NCBI RefSeq assembly: GCF_900492205.1
Contig: NZ_UEYQ01000001.1
Location: 421,001-485,000 of the forward strand
Reading direction: 5' to 3'
Source of the DNA: Ciceribacter sp. T2.26MG-112.2
GTDB lineage: Bacteria; Pseudomonadota; Alphaproteobacteria; Rhizobiales; Rhizobiaceae
DNA length: 64,000 nt
Each line of letters begins with the position of its first letter. Position 1 is the first letter of the stretch. Under the pieces are notes generated by a model. It did not search any database. It was not told where the DNA came from and was given only the letters and a program-made list of their open reading frames with translations. Below, piece after piece: positions 47,166 through 55,308 of this stretch. Made by a program: the position numbers and the translations under genes.

Positions 47166-48068
47166 CTACTTCCGGTCGAGACCATTGAGCTTGGCAATGA
47201 AATCGGCCAGATGCGGCACGTAGTCCTCAGGCCCATCTCCACCGCCGGCCACTGCCATTGCATATGAGTTCTTGGCGGCACTGGCGAGCGGCGTCGCGAT
47301 CGTCGCGGCGTTGGCCATGGATTCAAGATATTTGAGATCCTTGTAGGCGTTGGACAGCGTAAATCGGTGAGCCTCCCGGTTTCCTTCGAGGACATAGCCC
47401 ATGAAGGTCTGATAGAAACCACTGTCCATCCGGCCGCCGCGGATCACACTGTCGAACCGATCGACGGAAATGCCCACCTTGCGTGACAGGGCGAGCGCCT
47501 CCGCGAACAGTGCGCCCATGCCAAGGGCTATGAAGTTATTCAACAATTTCATGCGATGACCATCGGCTATGCCACCAATGTGAACGATCTTGCCGGCCCA
47601 GGTGTCGATGACGGGGCGAATTCTTGCGAAGATCGCATCATCAGCACCGACCATCGCGTCAAGCGTGCCTTCCCAGGCTTCCTTCGGTGTGCGGCTCAGC
47701 GGGGCATCGGCAAAATGGACGCCCTGCGCCTTGAGTTCGTCCGCCAGGCGGGCGGTGACGGTCGGGTCTCCGGTCGAGCAGTCAACCACCACCGATCCGG
47801 AGGCAAGCTTGGGCTTCATGCTGTTGACGACCGCTTCGACTTCCCGCGAACTGGTGAGGCAGAGAAAGACGATCGTCGAGGCTGCCGCAAGCTCTTCCAG
47901 AGACTTGGCTTCGGTCGCGCCGCGCGAAACGAGATCCTCGATCGGCTTGCGGTTCCGATGGGCGATGACGGTCAACGGATAGCCCTTCTCGACGATGTTC
48001 TTGGCCATGCCATGGCCCATAAGGCCGACGCCGACAAAGCCGACCGTTTCATTTGCCATCTTGTTCAT
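47166..48068 (-). CDS. beta-hydroxyacid dehydrogenase, divergent LtnD paralogue
   Basis: 300 aa of the 3-hydroxyisobutyrate dehydrogenase superfamily. NAD motif GFVGVGLMGHGMA near residue 10, and catalytic Lys in HRMKLLNNF near 172. The usual substrate loop DAPVSGG reads DAPLSRTPKEAWEG near 122, so its substrate may differ from the second LtnD-like enzyme at 50263. Last gene of the otnK-otnC unit. Probably oxidises a tetronate or related hydroxyacid. Confidence 0.82.
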   Translation of the reverse strand: MNKMANETVGFVGVGLMGHGMAKNIVEKGYPLTVIAHRNRKPIEDLVSRGATEAKSLEELAAASTIVFLCLTSSREVEAVVNSMKPKLASGSVVVDCSTGDPTVTARLADELKAQGVHFADAPLSRTPKEAWEGTLDAMVGADDAIFARIRPVIDTWAGKIVHIGGIADGHRMKLLNNFIALGMGALFAEALALSRKVGISVDRFDSVIRGGRMDSGFYQTFMGYVLEGNREAHRFTLSNAYKDLKYLESMANAATIATPLASAAKNSYAMAVAGGGDGPEDYVPHLADFIAKLNGLDRK

Positions 48069-48125
48069 TGTTTTCTCCTGCGGAATTGTTCGAAAATTAT
48101 GGTCGCTGACGGGAGTCCCGCCGCG

Positions 48126-48767
48126 TTAGGCAAGGTTGAAGCGCCGGCGCAGATCCGCCACCTGCTCAGGCGTCAGGACGCGTTTGGCGTGGTTCTGCAG
48201 CATTAGAAAGAGCTTTGCGGTCTCTTCGAGCTCTTCGGCGGCATACTGTGCATTGGCCAGACTGGTGCCGGCGACGACCGGACCGTGGTTGGCAAGCAGC
48301 ATGGCATGGTGCCGACCGGCGAGGTTGCGCACGGCTTCCGCGAGCGCCTGGTCGCCCGGCGCGAAATAGGGCACGAGCGGCAGGCGCCCGACCCGCATGA
48401 CGTAATAGGCGGTCAGCGGCGGCAGCACGTCCTCAGGATCGATATCGGCCATGATGCTGACTGCGGTCGCGTGGCTGGAATGGAGGTGCACGACCGCGCC
48501 GGCATCCGCGCGCTCGCCATACATGGAGAAATGCAGGAAGGCCTCCTTGGTCGGCGCGTCTCCCGATACGAAACGGCCTTCAGCGTCGAACAGCGACAGC
48601 CGCGCCGGGTCGAGCATGCCCATCGAGACGTTGGTCGGGGTCATCAACCAGCCGCCGTCCGGCGTGCGCACGGAGATGTTGCCGGTCGAACCAGAGGTGA
48701 GGCCCCTTTGGAACAGGGATTGCCCGACCCGGCAGATCTCGTCACGAAGACGATTGACGTCATGCAT
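48126..48767 (-). CDS. otnC: 3-oxo-tetronate 4-phosphate decarboxylase, class II aldolase family
   Basis: 213 aa. Metal-binding His residues in VVHLHSSHATAV near residue 95-103 and a third in LANHGPVVAG near 160; GSTGNISVR near 26 binds phosphate. Cleaves 3-oxo-tetronate 4-phosphate to dihydroxyacetone phosphate and CO2. Overlaps the end of otnK by 8 bases, the arrangement known for DUF1537 tetronate operons. Confidence 0.88.
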   Translation of the reverse strand: MHDVNRLRDEICRVGQSLFQRGLTSGSTGNISVRTPDGGWLMTPTNVSMGMLDPARLSLFDAEGRFVSGDAPTKEAFLHFSMYGERADAGAVVHLHSSHATAVSIMADIDPEDVLPPLTAYYVMRVGRLPLVPYFAPGDQALAEAVRNLAGRHHAMLLANHGPVVAGTSLANAQYAAEELEETAKLFLMLQNHAKRVLTPEQVADLRRRFNLA

Positions 48768-50043
48768 CCTCGGTCTCCATTTCGAGCAGGTCCCAGGCCT
48801 TCAGGAAAAAATCTCTCGCGCCGAAATTTCCGGATTTGAGCGCCAGCGCAAGATCCGGCCCCGAAATGCTGCGCGTCCAGGGCACCCCCGGGTCGATTTC
48901 CGGCCCGATCAGCAGGACCTTGACGCCGAGCGCTTCGACGATTGCGCCCGAGGTCTCTCCGCCGGCGATAAGGAAGCGGGAAAAACCGGCATTCAGCAGG
49001 CGGAGCGCAACCTCGGCCAGCGTTTTTTCCACCAGGGCACCGGACTCATGGCGTCCCATCAGCGATTGGATCTTGGCCAATTCGTCAGGACCGGCACTCG
49101 AATAGATGAGGGGCGGCTGATCGCCTGCCGAATTGATTGCCCAGTCGGCGAGATCGGCCGCCGTCTGACGGCCCTGCGCAATGGCTGCGATGTCAAGCCG
49201 CAGCACAGGCAGGCCAGCGGCCTCCGCCACCTCGATCTGGCCGCGTGTCGCCGCCGAGCACGAGCCGGCAAGAATTGCCGCACGACCGGGCGGAGACGCC
49301 ATTCGCGCCGTTTTTGCCGGCGGTGTGAACTCCTTGGTCTGCCTGAAATTTTCGGGCAGTCCCATCGCCACGCCGGAACCACCGGTTACAAGCTTCATTC
49401 CGGCGCAGGCCTTGCCGATGATCCGGAGGTCCGCGTCGGTCAGCGTGTCGACGACCAGGATGCGTTTGCCGGCCGCATATTGCTCGGCGAAGGCCGCCTT
49501 CAATGCTTCCGGCCCCCGCGAAATGATATCGGCCTGAACAAGGCCCACCGGCCGGCTGCATTGGCGCTGCAGCACGCGAACGAGGTCCGGATCACGCATG
49601 GGGGTCAGCGGGTGATCCTTGAGCGGGCTTTCCGACAGCAATCTGTCGCCGACAAAGAGGTGACCCTTGTAGACCGTCCGCCCGGCGGCCGGAAAGGACG
49701 GGCAGGCGATCGTTACCGGCGTGCCGGTCAGATCCTGCAGCGCTTCGGCGACGGGGCCGATATTGCCGGCATCCGTCGAATCGAATGTCGAGCAGTATTT
49801 GAAGATGAGTTGCTCGGCGCCTGCGGCCAGAAGGACCCGAGCGGAAGCGAGCGACATATCGACAGCTTCGCTTGCCGGTATCGTGCGCGATTTGAGCGCC
49901 ACGACAACCGAGTCCGCCCCGGAAAAGTCCATGTCGTTTGCGGGCACGCCGATCACCTGGATCGTGCGCATGCCTTCGCGCGAAAGCATGAGGCACAGGT
50001 CCGTGGCCCCGGTGATGTCGTCGGCAACAGCGCCAATCAGCAA
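48760..50043 (-). CDS. otnK: 3-oxo-tetronate kinase (DUF1537 family)
   Basis: 427 aa from a TTG at 50043; GGGGAGGAAAG stands just before it and the normal start sequence LLIGAVADDITGATD follows, so the longer open frame is rejected. N-terminal sugar-binding half (KSRTIPA near 65, KYCSTFDSTDAGNIGP near 95) and C-terminal ATP half (GGSGVAMGLP near 240, AGGETSGAIV near 370). Phosphorylates 3-oxo-tetronate at O4 in the threonate/erythronate path. Divergent from ltnD, with a LacI-type operator between. Confidence 0.92.
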   Translation of the reverse strand: MLIGAVADDITGATDLCLMLSREGMRTIQVIGVPANDMDFSGADSVVVALKSRTIPASEAVDMSLASARVLLAAGAEQLIFKYCSTFDSTDAGNIGPVAEALQDLTGTPVTIACPSFPAAGRTVYKGHLFVGDRLLSESPLKDHPLTPMRDPDLVRVLQRQCSRPVGLVQADIISRGPEALKAAFAEQYAAGKRILVVDTLTDADLRIIGKACAGMKLVTGGSGVAMGLPENFRQTKEFTPPAKTARMASPPGRAAILAGSCSAATRGQIEVAEAAGLPVLRLDIAAIAQGRQTAADLADWAINSAGDQPPLIYSSAGPDELAKIQSLMGRHESGALVEKTLAEVALRLLNAGFSRFLIAGGETSGAIVEALGVKVLLIGPEIDPGVPWTRSISGPDLALALKSGNFGARDFFLKAWDLLEMETEDA

Positions 50044-50172
50044 GTCTTTCCTCCCCTGTGCGGCCGCGGCTCGACGCTCGCAAGCCCACCCTCCGCAAAT
50101 CCATCGAAGCCCTTGATCTCCGGACGAAAATAAGGACTTGCAATGCAATTCGCGGATGGGCTAACCATGTTG

Positions 50173-50186
50173 TGGCAACGCTATCA
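50173..50186. promoter_or_regulatory. LacI-type operator between otnK and ltnD
   Basis: TGGCAACGCTATCA; its complement TGATAGCGTTGCCA differs by one base from the site at 53907 and by two from that at 54079. Centred in the 219-base divergent gap, so one repressor can govern both otnK-otnC and ltnD-otnI. Confidence 0.78.
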
Positions 50187-50262
50187 TTACTTTTCCGGGA
50201 AGGGAAGAGCAAGCACCTGCGGAGCGGTAGGCGGACGATGGATCGGAAGGTTGGTTTCTGAC

Positions 50263-51183
50263 ATGAGCAAGCAAACGGGTTTGAAGGTCTGCGTCGTCGG
50301 ACTGGGATCGATGGGCATGGGCGTGGCAACGTCCTTGCTGCGCGGCGGCTTTGAAACAATCGGCTGCGACGTCAGCGAGGACGCCATGGCGCGTTTTGTC
50401 GCCTCGGGTGGAAAAGCCATCGGAAATCCGGCGGAAGCTGCCAGAGATGCGGATGTCGTCATTACGGTCGTGGTGAACGCAGCACAGACGGAGGCCGTCC
50501 TGTTCGGCGACGAGGGCGCAGCCCCGGCGATGATGAAGGGTGGCGTCGTACTTTCCTTTGCCACGATGGGGCCGGACATGGCTCGCGGCCTCGAAGAGCG
50601 CGTGGAAGCGCTCGGTCTCGGCTATATCGACGCCCCGATCAGCGGAGGGGCCGGCAGGGCTGCGGCCGGCGAACTGACGATCATGGGCTCAGGCCGTCCA
50701 GAGGCCTTCGACAAGGTTCGCCCGGTGCTCGATGCGATCGCTCAGAAGGTCTACGAACTCGGGGATCGCGCCGGCATCGGCGCTTCCTTCAAGATCGTCA
50801 ATCAGCTCCTGGCCGGGGTGCATATCGCGGCCGCCTGTGAGGCCATCACCTTTGCGAAGGCACTCGGCCTGGACATCGCCAAGGTCTATGAGGTCATCAC
50901 GGCATCGGCCGGCAATTCCTGGATGTTCGAAAACCGTGTCCCGCACATTCTCGAAGGCGACTACGCGCCACGAAGCGCAATCGACATTTTCACCAAGGAT
51001 CTGGGCATTGTCTCGGATATCGGCCGAAACCTGAAATTCCCGCTCTCGATCGCCTCCACTGCTCTGCAGATGTTCATCATGACATCTGCGGCCGGAATGG
51101 GCCGCGACGACGACGCCTCGGTCGCCCGCTTGCTGGCCCAGGTGACCGGACTGGACCTGCCAGAAGCGCCGGGGACGATCTGA
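50263..51183 (+). CDS. ltnD: L-threonate dehydrogenase-like hydroxyacid dehydrogenase
   Basis: 306 aa from MSKQTGLKVC. NAD motif VVGLGSMGMGVA near residue 10, canonical substrate loop YIDAPISGGAGRAAAGEL near 118, and Lys in ASFKIVNQLLAG near 175. Oxidises L-threonate (or a close tetronate) to the 2-oxo acid. Three bases before otnI, so a two-gene unit on the plus strand. Confidence 0.87.
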   Translation: MSKQTGLKVCVVGLGSMGMGVATSLLRGGFETIGCDVSEDAMARFVASGGKAIGNPAEAARDADVVITVVVNAAQTEAVLFGDEGAAPAMMKGGVVLSFATMGPDMARGLEERVEALGLGYIDAPISGGAGRAAAGELTIMGSGRPEAFDKVRPVLDAIAQKVYELGDRAGIGASFKIVNQLLAGVHIAAACEAITFAKALGLDIAKVYEVITASAGNSWMFENRVPHILEGDYAPRSAIDIFTKDLGIVSDIGRNLKFPLSIASTALQMFIMTSAAGMGRDDDASVARLLAQVTGLDLPEAPGTI

Positions 51184-51185
51184 AC

Positions 51186-51974
51186 ATGCCGCGTTTTGCT
51201 GCAAACCTGACGATGATGTTCAATGAGACCGGATTTCTCGACCGGTTCGCTGCCGCGGCTGCCGCTGGCTTCAAGGCGGTGGAATTCCTATTTCCTTATG
51301 AGTTCGACCCGGATGTCATCCGTTCGCAGTTGGAAGCCGCCGGATTGACCCAGGCGCTGTTCAACCTTCCTCCCGGAGACTGGGCTGCCGGGGAACGGGG
51401 GTTGGCGGCACTGCCCGGGAGAGAGGCGGAATTTCGCCAGTCCGTCGAGACGGCATTGCGCTATGCCAGTGCCACCGGCGTCGGGCGGCTGCACGTGATG
51501 AGCGGCCTTGCCGACCGCTCGGACGCCAAAGCTCGCAACACCTATCGCGCTGCGCTCGCCCTTGCCTGCGACAAAGCCGGCGAGGCGGGTCTCGACGTGC
51601 TCATCGAGCCGATCAATCCCCGCGACATGCCGGGTTATTTCCTCAATGATTTCAACTTTGCAGCCGATCTGATCGCGTCGATGGAAAAGCCCAACCTGAA
51701 GCTTCAGTTCGATATATATCACCGCCAGATCATTCATGGTGACGTAATCCGGGGGTTGCGGGAGATGATGCCGGTCATCGGGCATATCCAGATCGCATCG
51801 GTGCCTTCGCGCCACGAACCGGGAACCGGCGAACTCGACGATTTCCGGGTTCTGCGGGAGCTCGATGCGCTCGGATATGGCGGCTATGTCGGCTGCGAAT
51901 ACCGCCCGGCGGGCGAAACCGTCGCCGGGCTTGGCTGGTTGAAGGCGTTTGCCGGCTCATGTGACCGGATTTGA
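51186..51974 (+). CDS. otnI: 2-oxo-tetronate isomerase (hydroxypyruvate isomerase family)
   Basis: 262 aa TIM barrel. Two metal/acid Glu residues in IEPINPRDMPGYF near 140 and CEYRPAG near 240; His in QFDIYHRQIIHGD near 175-185. Converts 2-oxo- to 3-oxo-tetronate before OtnK acts. Close to the Hyi type in sequence; context favours OtnI. Confidence 0.88.
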   Translation: MPRFAANLTMMFNETGFLDRFAAAAAAGFKAVEFLFPYEFDPDVIRSQLEAAGLTQALFNLPPGDWAAGERGLAALPGREAEFRQSVETALRYASATGVGRLHVMSGLADRSDAKARNTYRAALALACDKAGEAGLDVLIEPINPRDMPGYFLNDFNFAADLIASMEKPNLKLQFDIYHRQIIHGDVIRGLREMMPVIGHIQIASVPSRHEPGTGELDDFRVLRELDALGYGGYVGCEYRPAGETVAGLGWLKAFAGSCDRI

Positions 51975-51975
51975 A

Positions 51976-52000
51976 GGCGGGCCCGAGGCCCGCCATTCTT
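51976..52000. terminator. bidirectional terminator between otnI and aldo/keto reductase
   Basis: Perfect 8-base stem (GGCGGGCC and complement) with 3-base loop, followed on the plus strand by ATTCTTACT. Only 28 bases separate the convergent genes, so it likely ends both. Confidence 0.65.
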
Positions 52001-52002
52001 AC

Positions 52003-53064
52003 TCAGATCTTTCCTAGATCCTCGTAGCTTTGATGCAACGCCCAGTCGCCGGCGCAGAAGCGATCCTTCGCGAAATTGTGCTGGTGCCAATAGGGATAGA
52101 TATACGCAAGGCGGCTGACCGCGTTCAGCCGTTCCAGCTCCTCTGCCGTCAGCTTCAGATCGACCGCGGCGATATTGTCCTTAAAATGCTGCTCGCTCAG
52201 GCCGCCGACGACAACCGATGTGATCGCTGGCCGCGACAATGTCCATGCCAGAGCGACCTGGGCCGGCGATACGCTGCGAGCCTCGGCGATCTCGATCAGC
52301 ACGTCGACAATATGCCATAGGCGGTTCTCGTCGCGGATGGGAGGCTCGCTCCAGCCGGCCGCCTGGCGGGAATCCGCAGGCTTCTGATCGCGGCGGAATG
52401 CGCCAGAAAGCAGGCCGGCGGCAAGCGGGCTCCAGACCATGACGCCGAGCCCCTGATCGACGGAGATCGGCAGGAGTTCGTATTCAGCCTCCCGTGCCTC
52501 GAGCGTGTAGTGGATCTGCTGGGTGACGAAGCGCGGATAGTTCTTGAGATCCGCAATGCCCAGCGTCTTCATGATGTGCCAGCCGGAATAGTTCGAGCAG
52601 CCGATATAACGGACCTTGCCCTGGTTCACCAGCATATCCAGCGCCGAGAGCATCTCCTCCGGTGGAGTTAGTCCGTCCCATTCGTGCATGAAGTAGACGT
52701 CGATGTGATCGGTGCGCAGGCGCTTCAGGCTGCGTTCGCACTCGCGGATGAGATGATAGCGCGACACGCCCTCGTCATTGGGGCCGTCGCCGATGCGCAT
52801 CCGCGCCTTGCTGGAAATCAGAATCCGGTCGCGGCGTCCCTCCAGGACCTCGCCCAGAATTTCCTCGGAGCGTCCCGAGGAATACATGTTGGCCGTGTCG
52901 AACAGGTTGATGCCGCCTTCGATACAGGTATCGACCAGCCGTTGCGCCTCCTTGACGCCCTGGCTCGCGACCATTGCGAAATCGCCTTTTCCGCCGAACG
53001 AAAACGTACCCATGCTCACCGCTGAGACTTTGAGGCCCGAACGGCCGAGTTGCCGATATTCCAT
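52003..53064 (-). CDS. aldo/keto reductase
   Basis: 353 aa, close to the 12/14-type AKRs. Tyr in FDTANMYSSGRSEEILG near residue 58 (catalytic), Lys near 87 (SSKARM), His in VYFMHEWDG near 125; NADPH tail near 310 (TSVVVGGLSEQHFKDN). Its substrate in this locus is unknown; it may reduce a sugar aldehyde or oxidise a tetrose to feed the tetronate path. Confidence 0.9.
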   Translation of the reverse strand: MEYRQLGRSGLKVSAVSMGTFSFGGKGDFAMVASQGVKEAQRLVDTCIEGGINLFDTANMYSSGRSEEILGEVLEGRRDRILISSKARMRIGDGPNDEGVSRYHLIRECERSLKRLRTDHIDVYFMHEWDGLTPPEEMLSALDMLVNQGKVRYIGCSNYSGWHIMKTLGIADLKNYPRFVTQQIHYTLEAREAEYELLPISVDQGLGVMVWSPLAAGLLSGAFRRDQKPADSRQAAGWSEPPIRDENRLWHIVDVLIEIAEARSVSPAQVALAWTLSRPAITSVVVGGLSEQHFKDNIAAVDLKLTAEELERLNAVSRLAYIYPYWHQHNFAKDRFCAGDWALHQSYEDLGKI

Positions 53065-53148
53065 GACTTTCTCCTTGGATTGAGGCGATTCGGGACGAGA
53101 TCCCGGCAGGGTTGATGCTGTGTCAGGATGACGGCAAGGCCGGTCGCA

Positions 53149-53847
53149 TCATCGGCGAGGGCTTGCCGCAAAAAGGCATTCCCTGATGTGGCGCATGCCG
53201 AGTTCCGGACTCGTCAGCACGGGAATTCCTTCCGGTTCTGGGCCAAGGGGCGTAAGCGCGTTTGCCATCGAGGCCTGGGCGAGGACGACCAGGTCGACCT
53301 TCGGCGCGAGGCGGCGGAACCCCTCGACCACCAGTGCATCGTGAACCTCGCGGTCGCCGCTGGACAGGCGCTCGAAGGCCCCCTCGCACAGCATCTCCGT
53401 GACCTGGCAGCCCGTCTGTCCGGTTTCGGCCGCAGACGTCCTGATGATATCCCCGGTGGGGCCGAGCGTCGTCGGCAATGTTGCCAGAACACCGATCCGC
53501 GACGCCCGCGATACCGCTTCAACCGCCATGCCCTGGTCGATGCGAAAGAGCGGCACCGGGCATAGCGGCCTTGCCGCATCAACCGCCGGGCCAAGGGAGG
53601 AACAGGTGACGACAACGGCCTCGGCCCCACCGTCGACGGCCGACCAGACATATTGCGCCAGGCGCCGCATCGTCGTCTTCGACAGGCTTCCTTCGCGGAT
53701 GGTATTTCTCAGCAGGCTCTCGTCGAGAATGTTGAAGGGCTCGCAACTGGGCAGTTCGCGCCTGGCAAGCGCTTCCAGGGTCGGAACCAGACCGGCGACC
53801 GTGTGAATCATGGCAAGGGACATAGTTGCAACTGTCGGGGCGGTCAT
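53149..53847 (-). CDS. Asp/Glu/hydantoin racemase family protein
   Basis: 232 aa from the ATG at 53847 (GGAG 9 bases before it; a TTG five codons earlier is possible). Two Cys in the family positions: VVVTCSSLGP near 80 and the later region with VVLAQASMANAL near 187, where the second catalytic Cys seems replaced by Ala/Ser. If so, it is not a classic racemase. AroM-like isomerase or decarboxylase roles are possible. Shares the 53863-54215 gap with the ABC importer. Confidence 0.72.
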   Translation of the reverse strand: MTAPTVATMSLAMIHTVAGLVPTLEALARRELPSCEPFNILDESLLRNTIREGSLSKTTMRRLAQYVWSAVDGGAEAVVVTCSSLGPAVDAARPLCPVPLFRIDQGMAVEAVSRASRIGVLATLPTTLGPTGDIIRTSAAETGQTGCQVTEMLCEGAFERLSSGDREVHDALVVEGFRRLAPKVDLVVLAQASMANALTPLGPEPEGIPVLTSPELGMRHIRECLFAASPRR

Positions 53848-53906
53848 GCGCTCGGTCTCCAAGTCAGCTCTTCCTTCCGTCGACTGCGGGAAGATGAACT
53901 TTTTTA

Positions 53907-53920
53907 TGATAGCGCTGCCA
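53907..53920. promoter_or_regulatory. LacI-type operator, racemase-family side
   Basis: TGATAGCGCTGCCA, an imperfect palindrome with the central CG typical of LacI/PurR-family sites. Sixty bases before the racemase-family gene (minus strand). One of three near-identical copies in the locus. Confidence 0.75.
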
Positions 53921-53998
53921 TATTATCTTGGCCATTCAGACGAAAGCAATATCTATTCTGACCAAGCGTGAGCGGCGTTGGGCCGTACGCACTGCGAT

Positions 53999-54032
53999 TG
54001 CGGGAATCTGCACCGAACTGCGGGAATCTGCA
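53999..54032 (+). repeat. tandem 14-base direct repeat
   Basis: TGCGGGAATCTGCA occurs twice with a 20-base period (53999-54012 and 54019-54032), about two helical turns, 17 bases upstream of the -35-like TTGACA of the importer promoter. This spacing and place suit an activator-binding pair. Confidence 0.65.
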
Positions 54033-54048
54033 TGTGGCAAAAAGCCTG

Positions 54049-54092
54049 TTGACAAAACAGGTCACCTGAAACAAAGAATGACAGCGCTGCCA
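54049..54092 (+). promoter_or_regulatory. ABC importer promoter with LacI-type operator
   Basis: Consensus TTGACA at 54049, a CAAAGA -10-like hexamer at 17-base spacing (54072), and the operator TGACAGCGCTGCCA at 54079-54092 over the expected start of transcription. A repressor here would block initiation. Between this and the permease start lie 123 bases of leader. No other gene is seen in the 353-base gap. Confidence 0.7.
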
Positions 54093-54215
54093 CTCGCTGG
54101 CCATCCGGGTCTCTCTCCCTTTGCCGGGAGGGGCGTCGGAAGTGGACCGCGGCGTTGAGGAGCGCCTCGCATCGGGGCGGCGGCGCATGCGAACAATATT
54201 TGGGAGGAATGAGAC

Positions 54216-55226
54216 ATGCTCGCGACCGATCAGGACCACAATGCGCCCGGATCGCTGCATTCCCGTCTGCTGGCCGAAGCCGGCAGACTGTTCCAGGTGC
54301 GCGAATTCAACGTCCTGATCGCGCTGGTCGTCGTCGGCGCACTGATCAGCCTCTATACGCCCTATTTCTTGACGACGAACAATCTGATGGGCGTGTTCCG
54401 GGCGTTTTCGCTGACCGCAATCATGAGCATCGGCATGGTCATGGTGATCATCACCGGCGGGATCGACCTGTCGGTCGGCTCGGCGATGGGGCTTGCCTCG
54501 CTGGTGACCGCCCTTTGCTTCAGCATGGGCTATCCAACCGAACTCTGCATCGCGGCGGGTCTCGGCGTCGGTCTCATTTTCGGCCTGTGCAACGGGCTGC
54601 TGATCACCTTCATCGGCCTGCCGCCCTTTATCGCGACGCTCGGAACGCTGAGCATCGGGCGTGGTCTGATGTATATGATCACCCGCGGCGTGCCGGTCAC
54701 GCCGGAAACCCCGGAAGCCTTCGCGATCCTTGGCCAGGGCTACCTCGGCCCCGTGCCGGTGCCGGTCATCATCATGGTCGTGCTGATGCTGGTCTTCGCG
54801 GTGATCATGCGGCGCACCCGCTTTGGCCGGCATGTCTACGCCACGGGCGGCAACGAACACGCCGCGCGCCTGAGCGGCGTCAAGGTCGATCGCATCAAGC
54901 TGTCCGTCTACGTCCTGTCTTCCACCATCGCTGCATTGGCCGGGGTGATCGGGTTTTCCCGCTACCTTTCGGCCGAGCCGGCTTCGGGTTTCGGGTCGGA
55001 ACTCGATGTCATCGCCGCCGCCGCGATCGGCGGTGCGAGCCTCGCCGGCGGTGCAGGCAGTGTCACCGGCGCGGTCATTGGCGCGGCGCTCGTCGGCGTG
55101 ATCGCCAACGGTGTCGTGCTTCTCAACATCAATACCTATGCGCAACAGGCCATCACCGGCGGTGTGATCTTGATCGCCGTCAGCCTGGACGTGCTGCGCA
55201 GCAGAATCATGGGAGGAAAGAACTGA
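54216..55226 (+). CDS. ribose-type ABC permease
   Basis: 336 aa, RbsC family, ten hydrophobic segments. GIDLSVGSAMGL near residue 85 and GGNEHAARLSGVKVDRIK near 212 plus AAAAIGGASLAGGAGSVTGAVIGAAL (as two motifs) near 265 are diagnostic. First gene of permease-binding protein-ATPase-SDR, an unusual order for this class. Substrate probably a tetronate or related polyol acid, by context. Confidence 0.93.
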   Translation: MLATDQDHNAPGSLHSRLLAEAGRLFQVREFNVLIALVVVGALISLYTPYFLTTNNLMGVFRAFSLTAIMSIGMVMVIITGGIDLSVGSAMGLASLVTALCFSMGYPTELCIAAGLGVGLIFGLCNGLLITFIGLPPFIATLGTLSIGRGLMYMITRGVPVTPETPEAFAILGQGYLGPVPVPVIIMVVLMLVFAVIMRRTRFGRHVYATGGNEHAARLSGVKVDRIKLSVYVLSSTIAALAGVIGFSRYLSAEPASGFGSELDVIAAAAIGGASLAGGAGSVTGAVIGAALVGVIANGVVLLNINTYAQQAITGGVILIAVSLDVLRSRIMGGKN

Positions 55227-55308
55227 GAAGAGAGATGAGCATCGCCTAACGTCTAATCAATCACGAAGAATCCAGGCTCGGGGAGAGCCTGCTGAGGAGG
55301 AGGATTTC

